Positions 44,700 through 52,931 of a DNA stretch of 64,000 bases are shown here, piece after piece; positions within the stretch are counted from its first letter, which is position 1, and the number at the start of each line of letters is the position of its first letter. Below the pieces are notes generated by a model, which worked only from the letters and a program-made list of their open reading frames with translations, made no database searches and was not told the DNA's origin. Where the stretch lies: assembly GCA_050178015.1 (NCBI GenBank), contig JBFXGM010000029.1, forward strand, positions 3,884 through 67,883. Reading direction: 5' to 3'. This DNA is from Gaoshiqia sp050178015. Lineage in GTDB: Bacteria; Bacteroidota; Bacteroidia; Bacteroidales; Prolixibacteraceae. Both the position numbers and the translations under genes were made by a program.

Positions 44700-45774
44700 T
44701 CGAGTAGAGGTTGTCAAGTTGTTGTTTGCGTTGGTAAATTTCGTCGAGGGTAAAGCTTTTTTTCATGTATGTATTGATCAGGCCGATCATTTCCGGGGCC
44801 GAACCTGCTATATGACAAAGGTCGTTCAGCCCGGTGCCTTCGAGCATGTGCGGGGTGGTGATGCAATGCCTTCCGCCAAAAAGCGAAGCCAGCAGCTTCA
44901 GCTTTAATCCGGTGGACTGAAACGTCGGAATCAGACAAATGTGGGCTTCGCGGATTAAAACGTCCATCTTTTCGATGGAGGGATTTTCAATCAGCGTAAC
45001 ATGGGGAATGTCTTTTATTTGTGCAACCAGCCATCCCGGTGGGTTCTTTCCGGCAATAACAAATGAGCAGGTGATCTCGGAGAAGACTTCATCGAGCAGG
45101 AATTTTACGGCCTGCTGGTTTTCGCTGATGCTCAGGTTTCCGTGGTACAAAATATAATCGCCTTTGCCCTCCTGCGAGCTAATCCGGGTAAACGGATGAA
45201 AGGCGGGGAGGTGCAGGCTGTGCCCGTACTTTTCCTGAAAGTAGTCCGTTTCGGTAGCAGAAATGCCCAGGATCAGCGAAGCTTCTTGCAGTTTCCGTTC
45301 GAAGTATTTTAACCGGAGGGCCTCAATCAGGTAGTAATATTTTCGGTACGTGTTTTCCGATTGGCCCAGCGAATGATAATAGGCGTGCTCCAGGTTGTGT
45401 GCCCGTACCAACTTGGGATAAGCGGCCAGCAGCGGATGGTCGAGAAAGTAACAGCTGTGCAGCCCTTCGAACAGCACGGGCGAAATATCGGCCAGCAGGT
45501 TTGCCAGCAAATCCTGATGGTTCCGGGTGTTGACGATGTACGGAAGCCACGACAACTGCCGTCGGGAGCCCAGCTTGCGCGGATAATAATAAACCGTGTC
45601 GCACAGTTTTTCGAGTTCGGGCGCGGGTGGCCGGTCGTACTCGAAGCAATGCAGCCGGATATGAGCCCCGGCCTGGTGTAACGCTTTTATTTTGAAATAA
45701 ATATCGATGATGCCCCCGTAATCGGGCGGGTAGGGAACATTGAAGCTGACGATGTGAATCTTCTTATTTAGCAT
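44662..45774 (-). CDS. Glycosyltransferase, group 1 (GT4-like)
   Basis: 370 residues, no signal peptide. GT-B fold: N-terminal glycine-rich loop (VSFNVPYPPDYGGIIDIYFKIKAL), HNLEHAYYHSL in the middle, LYHGNLSISENQQA at the domain switch, and a C-terminal half with FVIAGKNPP and LIPTFQSTGLKLKLLASLFGG, where the ExxGxxxK-type motif of group-1 enzymes would be (here STGLKLKLL). The usual Glu-rich EX7E motif is weak. Sugar and acceptor are unknown. Upstream member of a two-gene unit with the thioredoxin-like protein. Confidence 0.8.
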   Translation of the reverse strand: MLNKKIHIVSFNVPYPPDYGGIIDIYFKIKALHQAGAHIRLHCFEYDRPPAPELEKLCDTVYYYPRKLGSRRQLSWLPYIVNTRNHQDLLANLLADISPVLFEGLHSCYFLDHPLLAAYPKLVRAHNLEHAYYHSLGQSENTYRKYYYLIEALRLKYFERKLQEASLILGISATETDYFQEKYGHSLHLPAFHPFTRISSQEGKGDYILYHGNLSISENQQAVKFLLDEVFSEITCSFVIAGKNPPGWLVAQIKDIPHVTLIENPSIEKMDVLIREAHICLIPTFQSTGLKLKLLASLFGGRHCITTPHMLEGTGLNDLCHIAGSAPEMIGLINTYMKKSFTLDEIYQRKQQLDNLYSNEKNAQKIMAVL

Positions 45775-45860
45775 TCGAAATAAAATAACCGGGATTTGTT
45801 TGAATATCGCCAGTCGCTTGCAGTAAGCAGCTTGGATATTTTTTTACCCGACTAAAGCTA

Positions 45861-45891
45861 AAAAAAAAACCGTAGGTATGGAACCCACGGT
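45861..45891 (-). terminator. Intrinsic terminator of the sigma/DUF4097 operon
   Basis: Read on the - strand, the stem ACCGTGGG/CCTACGGT (one mismatch, loop of about seven) is followed by a T-run of nine (the A-run at 45861-45869 on +). It lies 32 bp past the stop of the DUF4097-like gene. Confidence 0.82.
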
Positions 45892-45922
45892 CATAATTTC
45901 TATATGTCCTGATAACAAATAG

Positions 45923-46960
45923 CTATTCCGTTAATTTAAGGCTGCCATAGCGGCTGGTGACAGTCACCTGGCGGTTTGTGTCGCCGTTGCCCACTTTTCC
46001 CTGCACCTTCAGCCGCGTATTTTCTTTCAGACGGTTCCCCTGAAACTTGTCGGCCGGATATTGAATGTCGCAATAATCACATTCGGCATTCAGTTGGTAA
46101 GTCGCTCCATCCAGCCCGAGGGTGATGCCGCCGTAGCTGTTGGTAATTTCAATCCGGTTGAAATCGGGTTTCACCTCGTCCACCCGTACCGATCCGTATT
46201 CCGTATTCAGCTTCAAGTCTTTTTTCAGGGTACCGATTTTGTAATTGGTGTATTTCGAATTGGCCGTAATACCGCTTACTTCTTCAATGCTGACCCCGTC
46301 GTATTTCGATTCCAATTGCAGGTTTTCCAGCTTTTGTACGTTCAGCCCGGAGTATTTGCTGTCCAGTTTTATCTTTCCGGAAGGGCCGATGTATATTTTA
46401 GAATATCGGATTTCGCCGGCCAACTGGTTAACCGATTTGATGTCGGCCTTCCCGTACGACAAGTCCAGCCAGAAGTCGGTGCCTGTCTGAACGTTCAGGG
46501 CCCCGGTAGTCAGGTTGCCGTAGGCGATGACGAAGTTGCCTTTTCCTTCCAGCTCGTTCAGCGCCACATTGCCAAACTTGTTGCTGACCGTCAGGTTGCG
46601 GTCTTTGGGAATATTGATCCGGTAGTCGATCGAAAAGTTCTGCTTGGTCTTAAAATTATCGGTCAGGATGGTTTCCACGGTAAGCAGTCCTCCGCTTCGG
46701 CGGATGTCAATGCGGATCTGATCGAGCAATTGCGTGGCTTTGGCCTCGTTCAGGCTTTCCACCGTGATTACGGCATCCACTGTGACCGAGTCGCCGCCCC
46801 GGTCGTTTATTTCGATCATGCCGAACTTGTTCGTGATATCCAGCGCGGTGATTTGCGATTTTACAAAGCCCTGGTGTACCTGTTTGGTGTAATCGGCTGC
46901 CTGCAGGGTCAGGGGCAGGATGCCCATTAATAGGACGAAAAGCTTAAATTTCCATTTCAT
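45923..46960 (-). CDS. DUF4097-like beta-strand-repeat secreted protein
   Basis: 345 residues with a signal peptide ending near LQAAD. The rest is a regular beta-repeat pattern: ITNKFGMIEINDR, VSNKFGNVALNEL, ITNSYGGITLGL, VTSRYGSLKL, in which FG/YG-G-V/I-x-L units recur every ~20-25 residues, as in DUF4097/adhesin-like beta-helices. The cell-surface or periplasmic role is unknown. Translation is coupled to the upstream anti-sigma-like gene (17-bp overlap), so it belongs to the ECF sigma unit. Similar sigma, short membrane protein and DUF4097 sets are frequent in Bacteroidetes. Confidence 0.75.
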   Translation of the reverse strand: MKWKFKLFVLLMGILPLTLQAADYTKQVHQGFVKSQITALDITNKFGMIEINDRGGDSVTVDAVITVESLNEAKATQLLDQIRIDIRRSGGLLTVETILTDNFKTKQNFSIDYRINIPKDRNLTVSNKFGNVALNELEGKGNFVIAYGNLTTGALNVQTGTDFWLDLSYGKADIKSVNQLAGEIRYSKIYIGPSGKIKLDSKYSGLNVQKLENLQLESKYDGVSIEEVSGITANSKYTNYKIGTLKKDLKLNTEYGSVRVDEVKPDFNRIEITNSYGGITLGLDGATYQLNAECDYCDIQYPADKFQGNRLKENTRLKVQGKVGNGDTNRQVTVTSRYGSLKLTE

Positions 46961-47507
46961 GATTGGTGGTTTTTTGATGTTTAATTTCTTCCAGTTTGTT
47001 GATAATCATCGTGATGATGCTGAGTTTTGCCTGATAGAGTTCGAGCATAGCATGGATGACTCGTTCGTCTTCGGGGTTGGCTGCCAGTTCTTCCTGCAGG
47101 CGGGCGTACGTTTCGTCAAATTCGGCCATCTCGTTTTTCATCACTTCCTGTTCGTTGGCTGAAATGAACCCGTCGCGGCCCAGTTGTTCCCAGGCACGCA
47201 TGCCCTGGTCGATCGACGACGTGTAGTAAAATTCAGCTTCGGCATATTCGGGCGATACCGAAGACAGGCCACCCGGCTGCGGTTGTTGCTGCCGGTAGCT
47301 GCCAACATACTCGGAAACCTGGTTGCCGGCCAGTAATACCAACAGGATGGCTGCGGCAATTTGCAGGTATTGTTTCCAACTCAACCGCCTTTGTTTGCCA
47401 AACTGATGGTCCAGCTTGCGGGCAAACCGGTCGGCATGTCCATCCGGCGCTTCCACCTCAAAGGCTTCTTTGTTTTCCCGGATCATCTTTTCCAGTATAT
47501 CAGTCAT
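46944..47507 (-). CDS. Probable membrane anti-sigma factor
   Basis: 187 residues from the ATG at 47505-47507; the open frame extends further upstream but overlaps the sigma gene. A short cytoplasmic N-terminal part (TDILEKMIRENKEAFEVEAPDGHADRFARKL, with Phe/Ala-Asp pattern) is followed by one membrane helix at ~46-62 (YLQIAAAILLVLLAGNQV) and a periplasmic helical domain (~63-187) rich in Glu and Gln. The order after an ECF sigma gene and the single TM support a sigma-regulating role. A zinc-binding HxxxCxxC motif is absent, so it is not a ZAS-type anti-sigma factor. Confidence 0.7.
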   Translation of the reverse strand: MTDILEKMIRENKEAFEVEAPDGHADRFARKLDHQFGKQRRLSWKQYLQIAAAILLVLLAGNQVSEYVGSYRQQQPQPGGLSSVSPEYAEAEFYYTSSIDQGMRAWEQLGRDGFISANEQEVMKNEMAEFDETYARLQEELAANPEDERVIHAMLELYQAKLSIITMIINKLEEIKHQKTTNHEMEI

Positions 47508-47547
47508 ATCTTTCGGTTTTAAATCAAGATAAAACAGGTCCGTGACC

Positions 47548-48105
47548 TTAATTGAATGAAAAAACTTCATCTTTCCGCAACAGGTCGCGCAGTTTCTTTT
47601 TTGCCCGTAACAGTTGGGTGCGCGACGACACGTTGGTGATGTGCAAAATCTCCGAGATTTCATCGTGGTCATATCCTTCCAGCAGGTACAGGCTGAGCAC
47701 CACGCGGTAACCTTCGGGCAGTTGCCAGATGGCCTTCTTTATTTTTTCCACATCAATTTCATGTGTTTCCATGAACGGGTTTTCCTCCTCTTCCATCACC
47801 CGTTCGTTGATTTCTTCAAAAACTACCCGTCGTTTCTTCAGGTAGTCGAGCGAACGGTTCACCACGATCTTTTTCAGCCAGGCGCCAAAGCTCACTTTCC
47901 CTTCGTAGCTGTCCATCTTGTTGAAAGCGCTTAAAAAAGCCTCCTGCATGATGTCCTCCGCGTCGGCTTCGTTGCCGACAATCCGCAGGCTGGTGTTGTA
48001 CATCGACTTGTAATAGAGTTTGTACAACTGAAATTGGGCCTCGCGGTTGCCTTCGCGGCAGCGGTCGATAATCTCCTGGTGGATATTTCTGTACAGCGCT
48101 TCCAA
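47548..48105 (-). CDS. ECF-type RNA polymerase sigma factor
   Basis: 185 residues. Region 2 is clear (YKSMYNTSLRIVGNEADAEDIMQEAFLSAFNKMDSYEG broken by the usual spacing), with DAEDIMQEAF as its core. Region 4 is PEGYRVVLSLYLLEGYDHDEISEIL followed by the recognition helix VSSRTQLLRAKKKLRDLL. No region 1.1 or 3. It heads a unit with the anti-sigma-like and DUF4097 genes, 40 bp upstream of the former. Probably responds to an envelope signal; the stimulus is unknown. Confidence 0.92.
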   Translation of the reverse strand: MEALYRNIHQEIIDRCREGNREAQFQLYKLYYKSMYNTSLRIVGNEADAEDIMQEAFLSAFNKMDSYEGKVSFGAWLKKIVVNRSLDYLKKRRVVFEEINERVMEEEENPFMETHEIDVEKIKKAIWQLPEGYRVVLSLYLLEGYDHDEISEILHITNVSSRTQLLRAKKKLRDLLRKDEVFSFN

Positions 48106-48162
48106 GGTTAATATATAAGCTGTTTCTGATCGAAAGACGGCGCCGGAATACCGGATGTTGCA

Positions 48163-48852
48163 TCAGTCGGGATGATTCTTTTCAAAATATTTGTTGCAGA
48201 TGGAATGGAGCAGGTGAATGTCGCCTTCGCCCAGCAGATTTAGCCGTTCCAGGATGCGCGGGTAGATGGCCGAATCTTCGCGGAAATTAAGTTCGAGCAG
48301 GATGGAGGCGGTCTTTTCTTTCAGGGATCGAAAGCCGTTTTCGTTTCGTTCGCGCGGCTCGGGCGCTGCCGGAAGGTTGAGCGCCGATAGCTCGTAGGCG
48401 TACAGCATGACGGCCTGTGCCAGGTTGAGGGAAGGGTAGGTGGTTTGCAGGGGCACGGTGCTTACCAGGTCGCAGCGGCGAAGTTCCTCGTTGCGCAGCC
48501 CGCTGTCTTCGCGCCCGAATACGATGGCCGGGCGTTTTACCGTGTCGCCTTTGTCGTGCAGCAAGTCGGCCAGCTCGCGGGTGGAAAGGTAGTCTTCTTT
48601 CACCAGCCGTTGTTTGGCCGAGGTGCCAATCAGAAAGTCGATGTCGCTGACGGCTTCCTCGAAGGTGGCAAAAACCTGTGCCTGTTCCAGAATGTCGTTG
48701 CTGGCATGGGCCAGCCAGCGTGCCGGTCCGCTCAGGTGGTCACAGGGATTTACCAGCCGCAATTCATGAAAACCCATTGTTTTCATGGCACGCGCCGTGG
48801 CGCCCACATTTTCGGGCGTGGCCGGTTCAACCAAAATAAAAACCATGTTCAT
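48163..48852 (-). CDS. trmJ: tRNA (cytidine/uridine-2'-O-)-methyltransferase, TrmJ-like
   Basis: 229 residues from the ATG at 48850-48852 (another two codons in). SpoU/TrmH group-1 SPOUT enzyme: motif 1 is EPATPENVGATARAMKTMG (with Asn and Arg), motif 2 is IVFGREDSGLRNEEL, and motif 3 is YPSLNLAQAVMLYAYEL, which forms the trefoil knot and AdoMet pocket. A ~60-residue C-terminal extension fits TrmJ, which methylates ribose 32 of tRNA. It is 58 bp upstream of the sigma gene on the same strand. Confidence 0.87.
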   Translation of the reverse strand: MNMVFILVEPATPENVGATARAMKTMGFHELRLVNPCDHLSGPARWLAHASNDILEQAQVFATFEEAVSDIDFLIGTSAKQRLVKEDYLSTRELADLLHDKGDTVKRPAIVFGREDSGLRNEELRRCDLVSTVPLQTTYPSLNLAQAVMLYAYELSALNLPAAPEPRERNENGFRSLKEKTASILLELNFREDSAIYPRILERLNLLGEGDIHLLHSICNKYFEKNHPD

Positions 48853-48916
48853 AGCAGGAATTTTTGCAAATATAAACGACAAAGCCCAAACGATCCGTCA
48901 TTTGGGCTTCATTTAC

Positions 48917-49219
48917 GGGAAATCGCGTTTAAATAAAGTTCATCGGTTCAATGCGCACAGGCCTCAAAAACTCCAAATGCCTGCGGTGTTTCCGGCAGAT
49001 ACCGGATAGGTTTCCAAGTGCTTCCCAAAGGGTTATGGCGGTAAGGTCACGACATGTCGTGACCTTAACTGGCTTTCCCGTTTTGGGGTGTTTTTGATTT
49101 TATCCGACGTGCAAGGCCAAGGTAAACCCTGGCCGGACGGATGGTAACGACTTTGAAAGACCAGTTTAGCATTTATTGAGAGAACGAATAGCATTTAAAT
49201 TCTTTTAAAGCGATTTCCC
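48917..49219. repeat. 303-bp MITE-like element, copy 1
   Basis: Bounded by GGGAAATCGCGTTTAAA and TTTAAAGCGATTTCCC, inverted with one extra base. A second copy of the full length lies at 53996-54299. Inside is a perfect 26-bp palindrome (49042-49067, half-site TAAGGTCACGACA). No reading frame of note. This fills most of the 363-bp gap between trmJ and the next gene; nothing else is seen there. Confidence 0.75.
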
Positions 49220-49245
49220 TGGCTTCATCTCAGGGAAAAGCATTC

Positions 49246-49938
49246 TTATTGGTTGCTGTATTGGATGAGCTGAATCAGGTCTTCCTCTTTTTTAAGGTTC
49301 AGTTTTTCATTTTTCACCCAATCGGCTATTTCGGGTTTAACCGGTTGAAGCAGGTCAAACGCTTTCCGGGTGTTGGTGATCTTTTCGGCTGGTTGCCCGT
49401 TTACCGAGATATACAGGTCGGGCTGCATGTGTACAAATTTGGGCGGTTCCGGATCTTTGAACGGCTTGGCAGGTTCTGCCGGCCGGTAGCTGATCCGGTA
49501 GCGTTTCAGCAACTGGTTAGGGCCGCTCACCAATACCTGAAAGTAGCCCTTTTCAATCGTATTCCCATCGGCGAAGGACAAGTGCATAAAGCTTTCTTCT
49601 CCAACCATAAACAACTGGTACCGGTCGGGATCGAGAATCTCCATCACCTCGCCGTTGCGGTTGGTAAATTCGATGTTATCCGAGTAGATATTGTACCGCA
49701 GCGGCACTTCGCTGTACAGGCTACTGTCCTGCGACAGGATCCGGCTGGGGGCGAAATCGTCATGCAGGTAAGGCGAACCTTTAATGTCGTCGTAGGTAAA
49801 ATGGTGACTGCCGTGGCTCAACGAGCGGATAATCCCGTTTTTGCCGAGCATGTCCAGTTCGTAAGCCGCCCGGGTGGGTTGCGCCTGGGTTGACCAGTAA
49901 CAGATGGTCAGGAATACGAGCAGTAAGCTGTTTTTCAT
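49246..49938 (-). CDS. Secreted protein of unknown function
   Basis: 230 residues with a clear signal peptide (LLLVFLTICYWSTQAQ). The mature part is beta-rich with SPYLHDDFAPSRI, RYNIYSDNIEFTN, and a C-terminal helical tail (TNTRKAFDLLQPVKPEIADWV broken into KAFDLL and IADWV). I do not recognise a family. It stands alone, with the 303-bp repeat directly downstream and a 260-bp gap to the CDF gene upstream. Periplasmic or surface location is inferred from the signal peptide. Confidence 0.75.
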   Translation of the reverse strand: MKNSLLLVFLTICYWSTQAQPTRAAYELDMLGKNGIIRSLSHGSHHFTYDDIKGSPYLHDDFAPSRILSQDSSLYSEVPLRYNIYSDNIEFTNRNGEVMEILDPDRYQLFMVGEESFMHLSFADGNTIEKGYFQVLVSGPNQLLKRYRISYRPAEPAKPFKDPEPPKFVHMQPDLYISVNGQPAEKITNTRKAFDLLQPVKPEIADWVKNEKLNLKKEEDLIQLIQYSNQ

Positions 49939-50198
49939 CGTTGGTAGTTTTTGTCGTTTTGTATCAATATGGTGTTATTTAGGGTCTGTTTCCAATATTT
50001 CAGGTTCGAAGATAAAGAAGGCCAGCCAATTTTAAATGGCTCCGTGAGCTTAATTTGTGATGAAATCGCTTATAAAGTTACAGTTTCCAGCAATCTTTTT
50101 GTCTTTGGCTTTGTTTTTTAGGTAGTGGCTTAGGCTCAATGACGATCAATGACTTAATAATGACAGTTATACCCCCGGAAAACTAAAATAAGTTGATT

Positions 50199-51074
50199 AT
50201 GTCGCACGAACATACCCATAACCGACTGGGAATTACCATTGTGCTGAATGTGATTATTACCGTGGCCCAGCTGATTGGCGGTCTGATCTCGGGCAGTTTG
50301 GCCCTGATTTCGGACGCCGTTCACAACCTGAGTGATGGCGTGGCCGTGCTGCTGGCTTACGTGGCCGATCGGCTGGGACGCCGCGAACGAACGGCCAAAA
50401 GCACTTTTGGCTATAAGCGGGCCGAAATTCTGGCAGCCTTTCTGAATGCACTGGTGTTGATTGCTATTTCGTTCTTTCTGATGATTGAAGCCATCGAGCG
50501 TTTTTTCTCGCCGCAGGAAGTGGACTTTCGCTGGATGCTGTGGCTGGGCGTGTTGGGTTTTGTGGCCAACAGCCTGTCGGTGCTGTTGCTGCACCGCGAT
50601 CATCACCATAGCCTGAACATCCGGGCGGCCTACCTGCACCTGCTGGGCGACGCGCTCACCTCGCTGGCCGTGATAGCAGGCGCGGTATTCATCTGGCTCT
50701 GGAATTGGCATTGGATTGACCCCCTGGTGACCTTGCTGATCAGCTTCTACTTGCTGTTCCACACGTTTAAGCTGCTGAAAGAGTCCACCGAAATTCTGAT
50801 GCAGTTTGCGCCAACCGACATCCATACCGATGACGTGAAGCACAAGCTCGAAAGCCTGGCCGAAATTAGCCGGGTTTATCACATTCACCTCTGGCGGCTT
50901 ACCGACCAGACCGTGCATTTTGAGGCGCACGTGGAGCTGACCGCCGACCTGCAGCTGTCGCAAACCCGCCGCATCAGCGAGCAAATTAATACGCTGCTGC
51001 AAACCGAATTTGGCATTGCCCATGTCACCTTGCAATTCGAATTCGCCGGGACGGAGGGGTATCGGGAATGCTAG
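50199..51074 (+). CDS. Cation diffusion facilitator (CzcD/ZitB-like) metal exporter
   Basis: 291 residues from ATG 50199 (MSHEHTHN); a TTG two codons upstream is less likely. Six membrane segments. The two zinc-site motifs of the family are present: HNLSDG (HxxxD in TM2) and HLLGDALTS (HxxxD in TM5). A His-rich N-terminus and the loop HRDHHH also fit metal handling. The C-terminal cytoplasmic ferredoxin-like domain is at ~205-285 (RVYHIHLWRLTDQTVHFEAHVEL broken at WRL). Exports Zn2+, Co2+ or Cd2+ from the cytoplasm. No regulator adjoins it. Confidence 0.93.
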   Translation: MSHEHTHNRLGITIVLNVIITVAQLIGGLISGSLALISDAVHNLSDGVAVLLAYVADRLGRRERTAKSTFGYKRAEILAAFLNALVLIAISFFLMIEAIERFFSPQEVDFRWMLWLGVLGFVANSLSVLLLHRDHHHSLNIRAAYLHLLGDALTSLAVIAGAVFIWLWNWHWIDPLVTLLISFYLLFHTFKLLKESTEILMQFAPTDIHTDDVKHKLESLAEISRVYHIHLWRLTDQTVHFEAHVELTADLQLSQTRRISEQINTLLQTEFGIAHVTLQFEFAGTEGYREC

Positions 51075-51131
51075 TCCGAAGTTGCAGCATTTACGTATAA
51101 CGAAAATGAACTGACCAGAGAAACGCTGACT

Positions 51132-51956
51132 ATGGAACAGTCCGTCGCATATATCCATCTTTTGTTTGAATCGGTACCGTTATATCTTACGGCAATCAGG
51201 CAACGCCAGGCAGCGGATGATGTCCATCAGTTGCGGGTAACCCTGCGGCGGTTAAAAGCGGGCTTTTCGGTTTTGAGTTTTAAGGAAATGACGGATGACA
51301 GCGGGAGCGATTTTGCCCAATTGGTCAGCGGATTGTTTACCCAGGCAGGTAAGGTGCGCGAAACCCAGGTTAATCAGGCGCTGGTAAACCGGAAAAACGT
51401 TCGGTACCTCGAAGGGTATGTTGCCTGGCAAAAATCGGCGGAGCAGAAATACCTGAAAAAGTTGATCGCCGAAATGGACCAGTTTGATTTAGCGGCTTTG
51501 GAGCGGTCAGAAAAAGAGTTTTATTCCCGGTTGAGTGACTTGACACAGCAGCGTTTAGTCATGAACGCCCTCGCTTTTTTAAAATACAGGCAGGAAAAGA
51601 TCACGACGCTTCAGCACACGCGGATGAGCAATCATGCACTGCATAAAATCAGGATCCAGTTGAAAGCGATGAGCGACTGTCAATTGCTGTTGAAGAATCT
51701 TTCATCCGGCGCTGTTTTGCCCGTGCATTACCCGCCCATTAAAAAACTGAATAAGTTAGTGGGAGCGTGGCACGATGAACAGGTATTGGTTCATTCCGTA
51801 AAACTGTTTTTAAGAAATAAGAGCAGGAATAAGAAGCAGGAACCTTCCCTTAAAAAATGGGTGCAGCGCAGGGACCATGCCTGCCGGCAAAAGCGGCGCA
51901 AGATTTATCAGACCATACGAAGCCTAACCGGCCTGTATGGTCACGACAGGTCGTGA
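51132..51956 (+). CDS. CHAD-domain protein
   Basis: 274 residues, all-helical and rich in Arg, Lys and His. Two half-repeats carry the conserved His pattern: DDVHQLRVTLRRLKAGF (~30-46) and NHALHKIRIQLKAM (~170-183), as in CHAD domains, which bind polyphosphate through basic surfaces. No CYTH partner adjoins. The last residues (GLYGHDRS) are encoded by the palindromic repeat GGTCACGAC at 51939, which also supplies the TGA stop, so the native C-terminus may have been altered by repeat insertion. 57 bp after the CDF gene. Confidence 0.82.
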   Translation: MEQSVAYIHLLFESVPLYLTAIRQRQAADDVHQLRVTLRRLKAGFSVLSFKEMTDDSGSDFAQLVSGLFTQAGKVRETQVNQALVNRKNVRYLEGYVAWQKSAEQKYLKKLIAEMDQFDLAALERSEKEFYSRLSDLTQQRLVMNALAFLKYRQEKITTLQHTRMSNHALHKIRIQLKAMSDCQLLLKNLSSGAVLPVHYPPIKKLNKLVGAWHDEQVLVHSVKLFLRNKSRNKKQEPSLKKWVQRRDHACRQKRRKIYQTIRSLTGLYGHDRS

Positions 51957-52280
51957 CCGCCCACCACTACTCCGAAGGAGTTGTATATTCATCACCGCCA
52001 GTGGTACTGGCGGTAAGGAAGGTCTTATCTCCCCGAACTCCGAAGGCGTTCAACATCTTCTAAGTCGTTCAACCCGCTTCGGGGTTGGGTAGGGCCACTG
52101 GTTTTCCGCCATCCCCCAATTGGATGGGGGGTGATGAATGGTTCGATCACTCCGTGATCCGGCGCTACTCCGAATGCCGTCCGATTTTCGGGTGCGGCGA
52201 TCCGGGTGCCGCGATTTCCAAATCGCGGATAAACGATCTCTGATTGGCATTGGCCCGTATGGTCACGACAGGTTGTGATC
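51939..52280. repeat. Hairpin-array repeat between direct copies of a GGTCACGAC palindrome
   Basis: Bracketed by GTATGGTCACGACAGG at 51935-51950 and 52257-52272. In between are successive small inverted repeats: ACTCC-GAA-GGAGT (51969), CCGCCAGT/ACTGGCGG (51995), AACTCCGAAGGCGTT (52036), CAACCC/GGGTTG type (52070), CCAATTGG inside a C-run/G-run (52111), GATCAC/GTGATC (52145), CCGCGATTT/AAATCGCGG (52209). No gene is apparent. This fills the 431-bp gap between the CHAD gene and the next gene. Confidence 0.7.
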
Positions 52281-52387
52281 ATACAATTAAAAAAGAACTG
52301 GCTGGTTGTTTATTCGAATGGTAAAAAGACGGTATTCCAACGCAACCCAAGTTGTCCTTTCTTCATCCCTATGGTAACTTAAAACGA

Positions 52388-52915
52388 ATGACCATGTCTT
52401 TCTGCTATGTACGCTATTGGCTATTTTTGGTGTTTGTGTTGCCGCTTTCGTGTTCCAACCACGACGAACCGGTGCGCGGCGATTGGGATACCCTGCCGGA
52501 ACTGCATGCATACAACCAGGGGAAAATCACCCTGGAGCAGGGCTATGCCGGCACCCTGATCCTGAAGGAAGGAAACTGCATGCCCATGGTTGGTGTGGGG
52601 CTTCCCGGCAATACCTGCCAGTCATATCCGGTGAAGCGGACCATCCGCATTTACGATTATACCCTGCAGGAAGAAACCGAAGGCGGCGGTCCGTTTTTCA
52701 CACTGGTGAACACCTTGTTGCGCGAGCGTGTAACAACCGACCACGAAGGCTTCTTTCAGGCGGAACTGCCTCCCGGTAATTATTCGGTTTTTATAGAAGA
52801 AGCCGGAAAACTTTACGCTAACCTGTGGGACGGGCAGGGTGGCATTCACCCCATTACCGTAGCTGCCGACAGCATCGGCTATGAGCAACTCACCCTCGAT
52901 TATGCGGTATATTAG
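52388..52915 (+). CDS. Small lipoprotein of unknown function, transthyretin/Cna-B-like
   Basis: 175 residues from ATG 52388 or 52394 (the latter two codons in). Lipobox VLPLSC. Mature part: LEQGYAGTLILKEGNCMP, YPVKRTIRIYDYT, then DHEGFFQAELPPGNYSVFIEE, which is the pattern of a carboxypeptidase-regulatory-like or Cna-B beta-sandwich. Probably a surface or periplasmic lipoprotein. It is 16 bp before the NlpE-META gene, so the two are likely co-expressed. Confidence 0.72.
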   Translation: MTMSFCYVRYWLFLVFVLPLSCSNHDEPVRGDWDTLPELHAYNQGKITLEQGYAGTLILKEGNCMPMVGVGLPGNTCQSYPVKRTIRIYDYTLQEETEGGGPFFTLVNTLLRERVTTDHEGFFQAELPPGNYSVFIEEAGKLYANLWDGQGGIHPITVAADSIGYEQLTLDYAVY

Positions 52916-52931
52916 TCAAAAAACAGTACAA

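Noticed and set aside
46061..46930. 289-codon frame on the + strand
   Set aside because: Antisense to the beta-repeat DUF4097-like gene; high Phe/Val/Gln shadow composition and no known motif.
50154..51158. 334-codon frame on the - strand
   Set aside because: Lies antisense to the cation-exporter gene, which has membrane segments and HxxxD motifs; the antisense product has skewed, Gln/His-rich composition.
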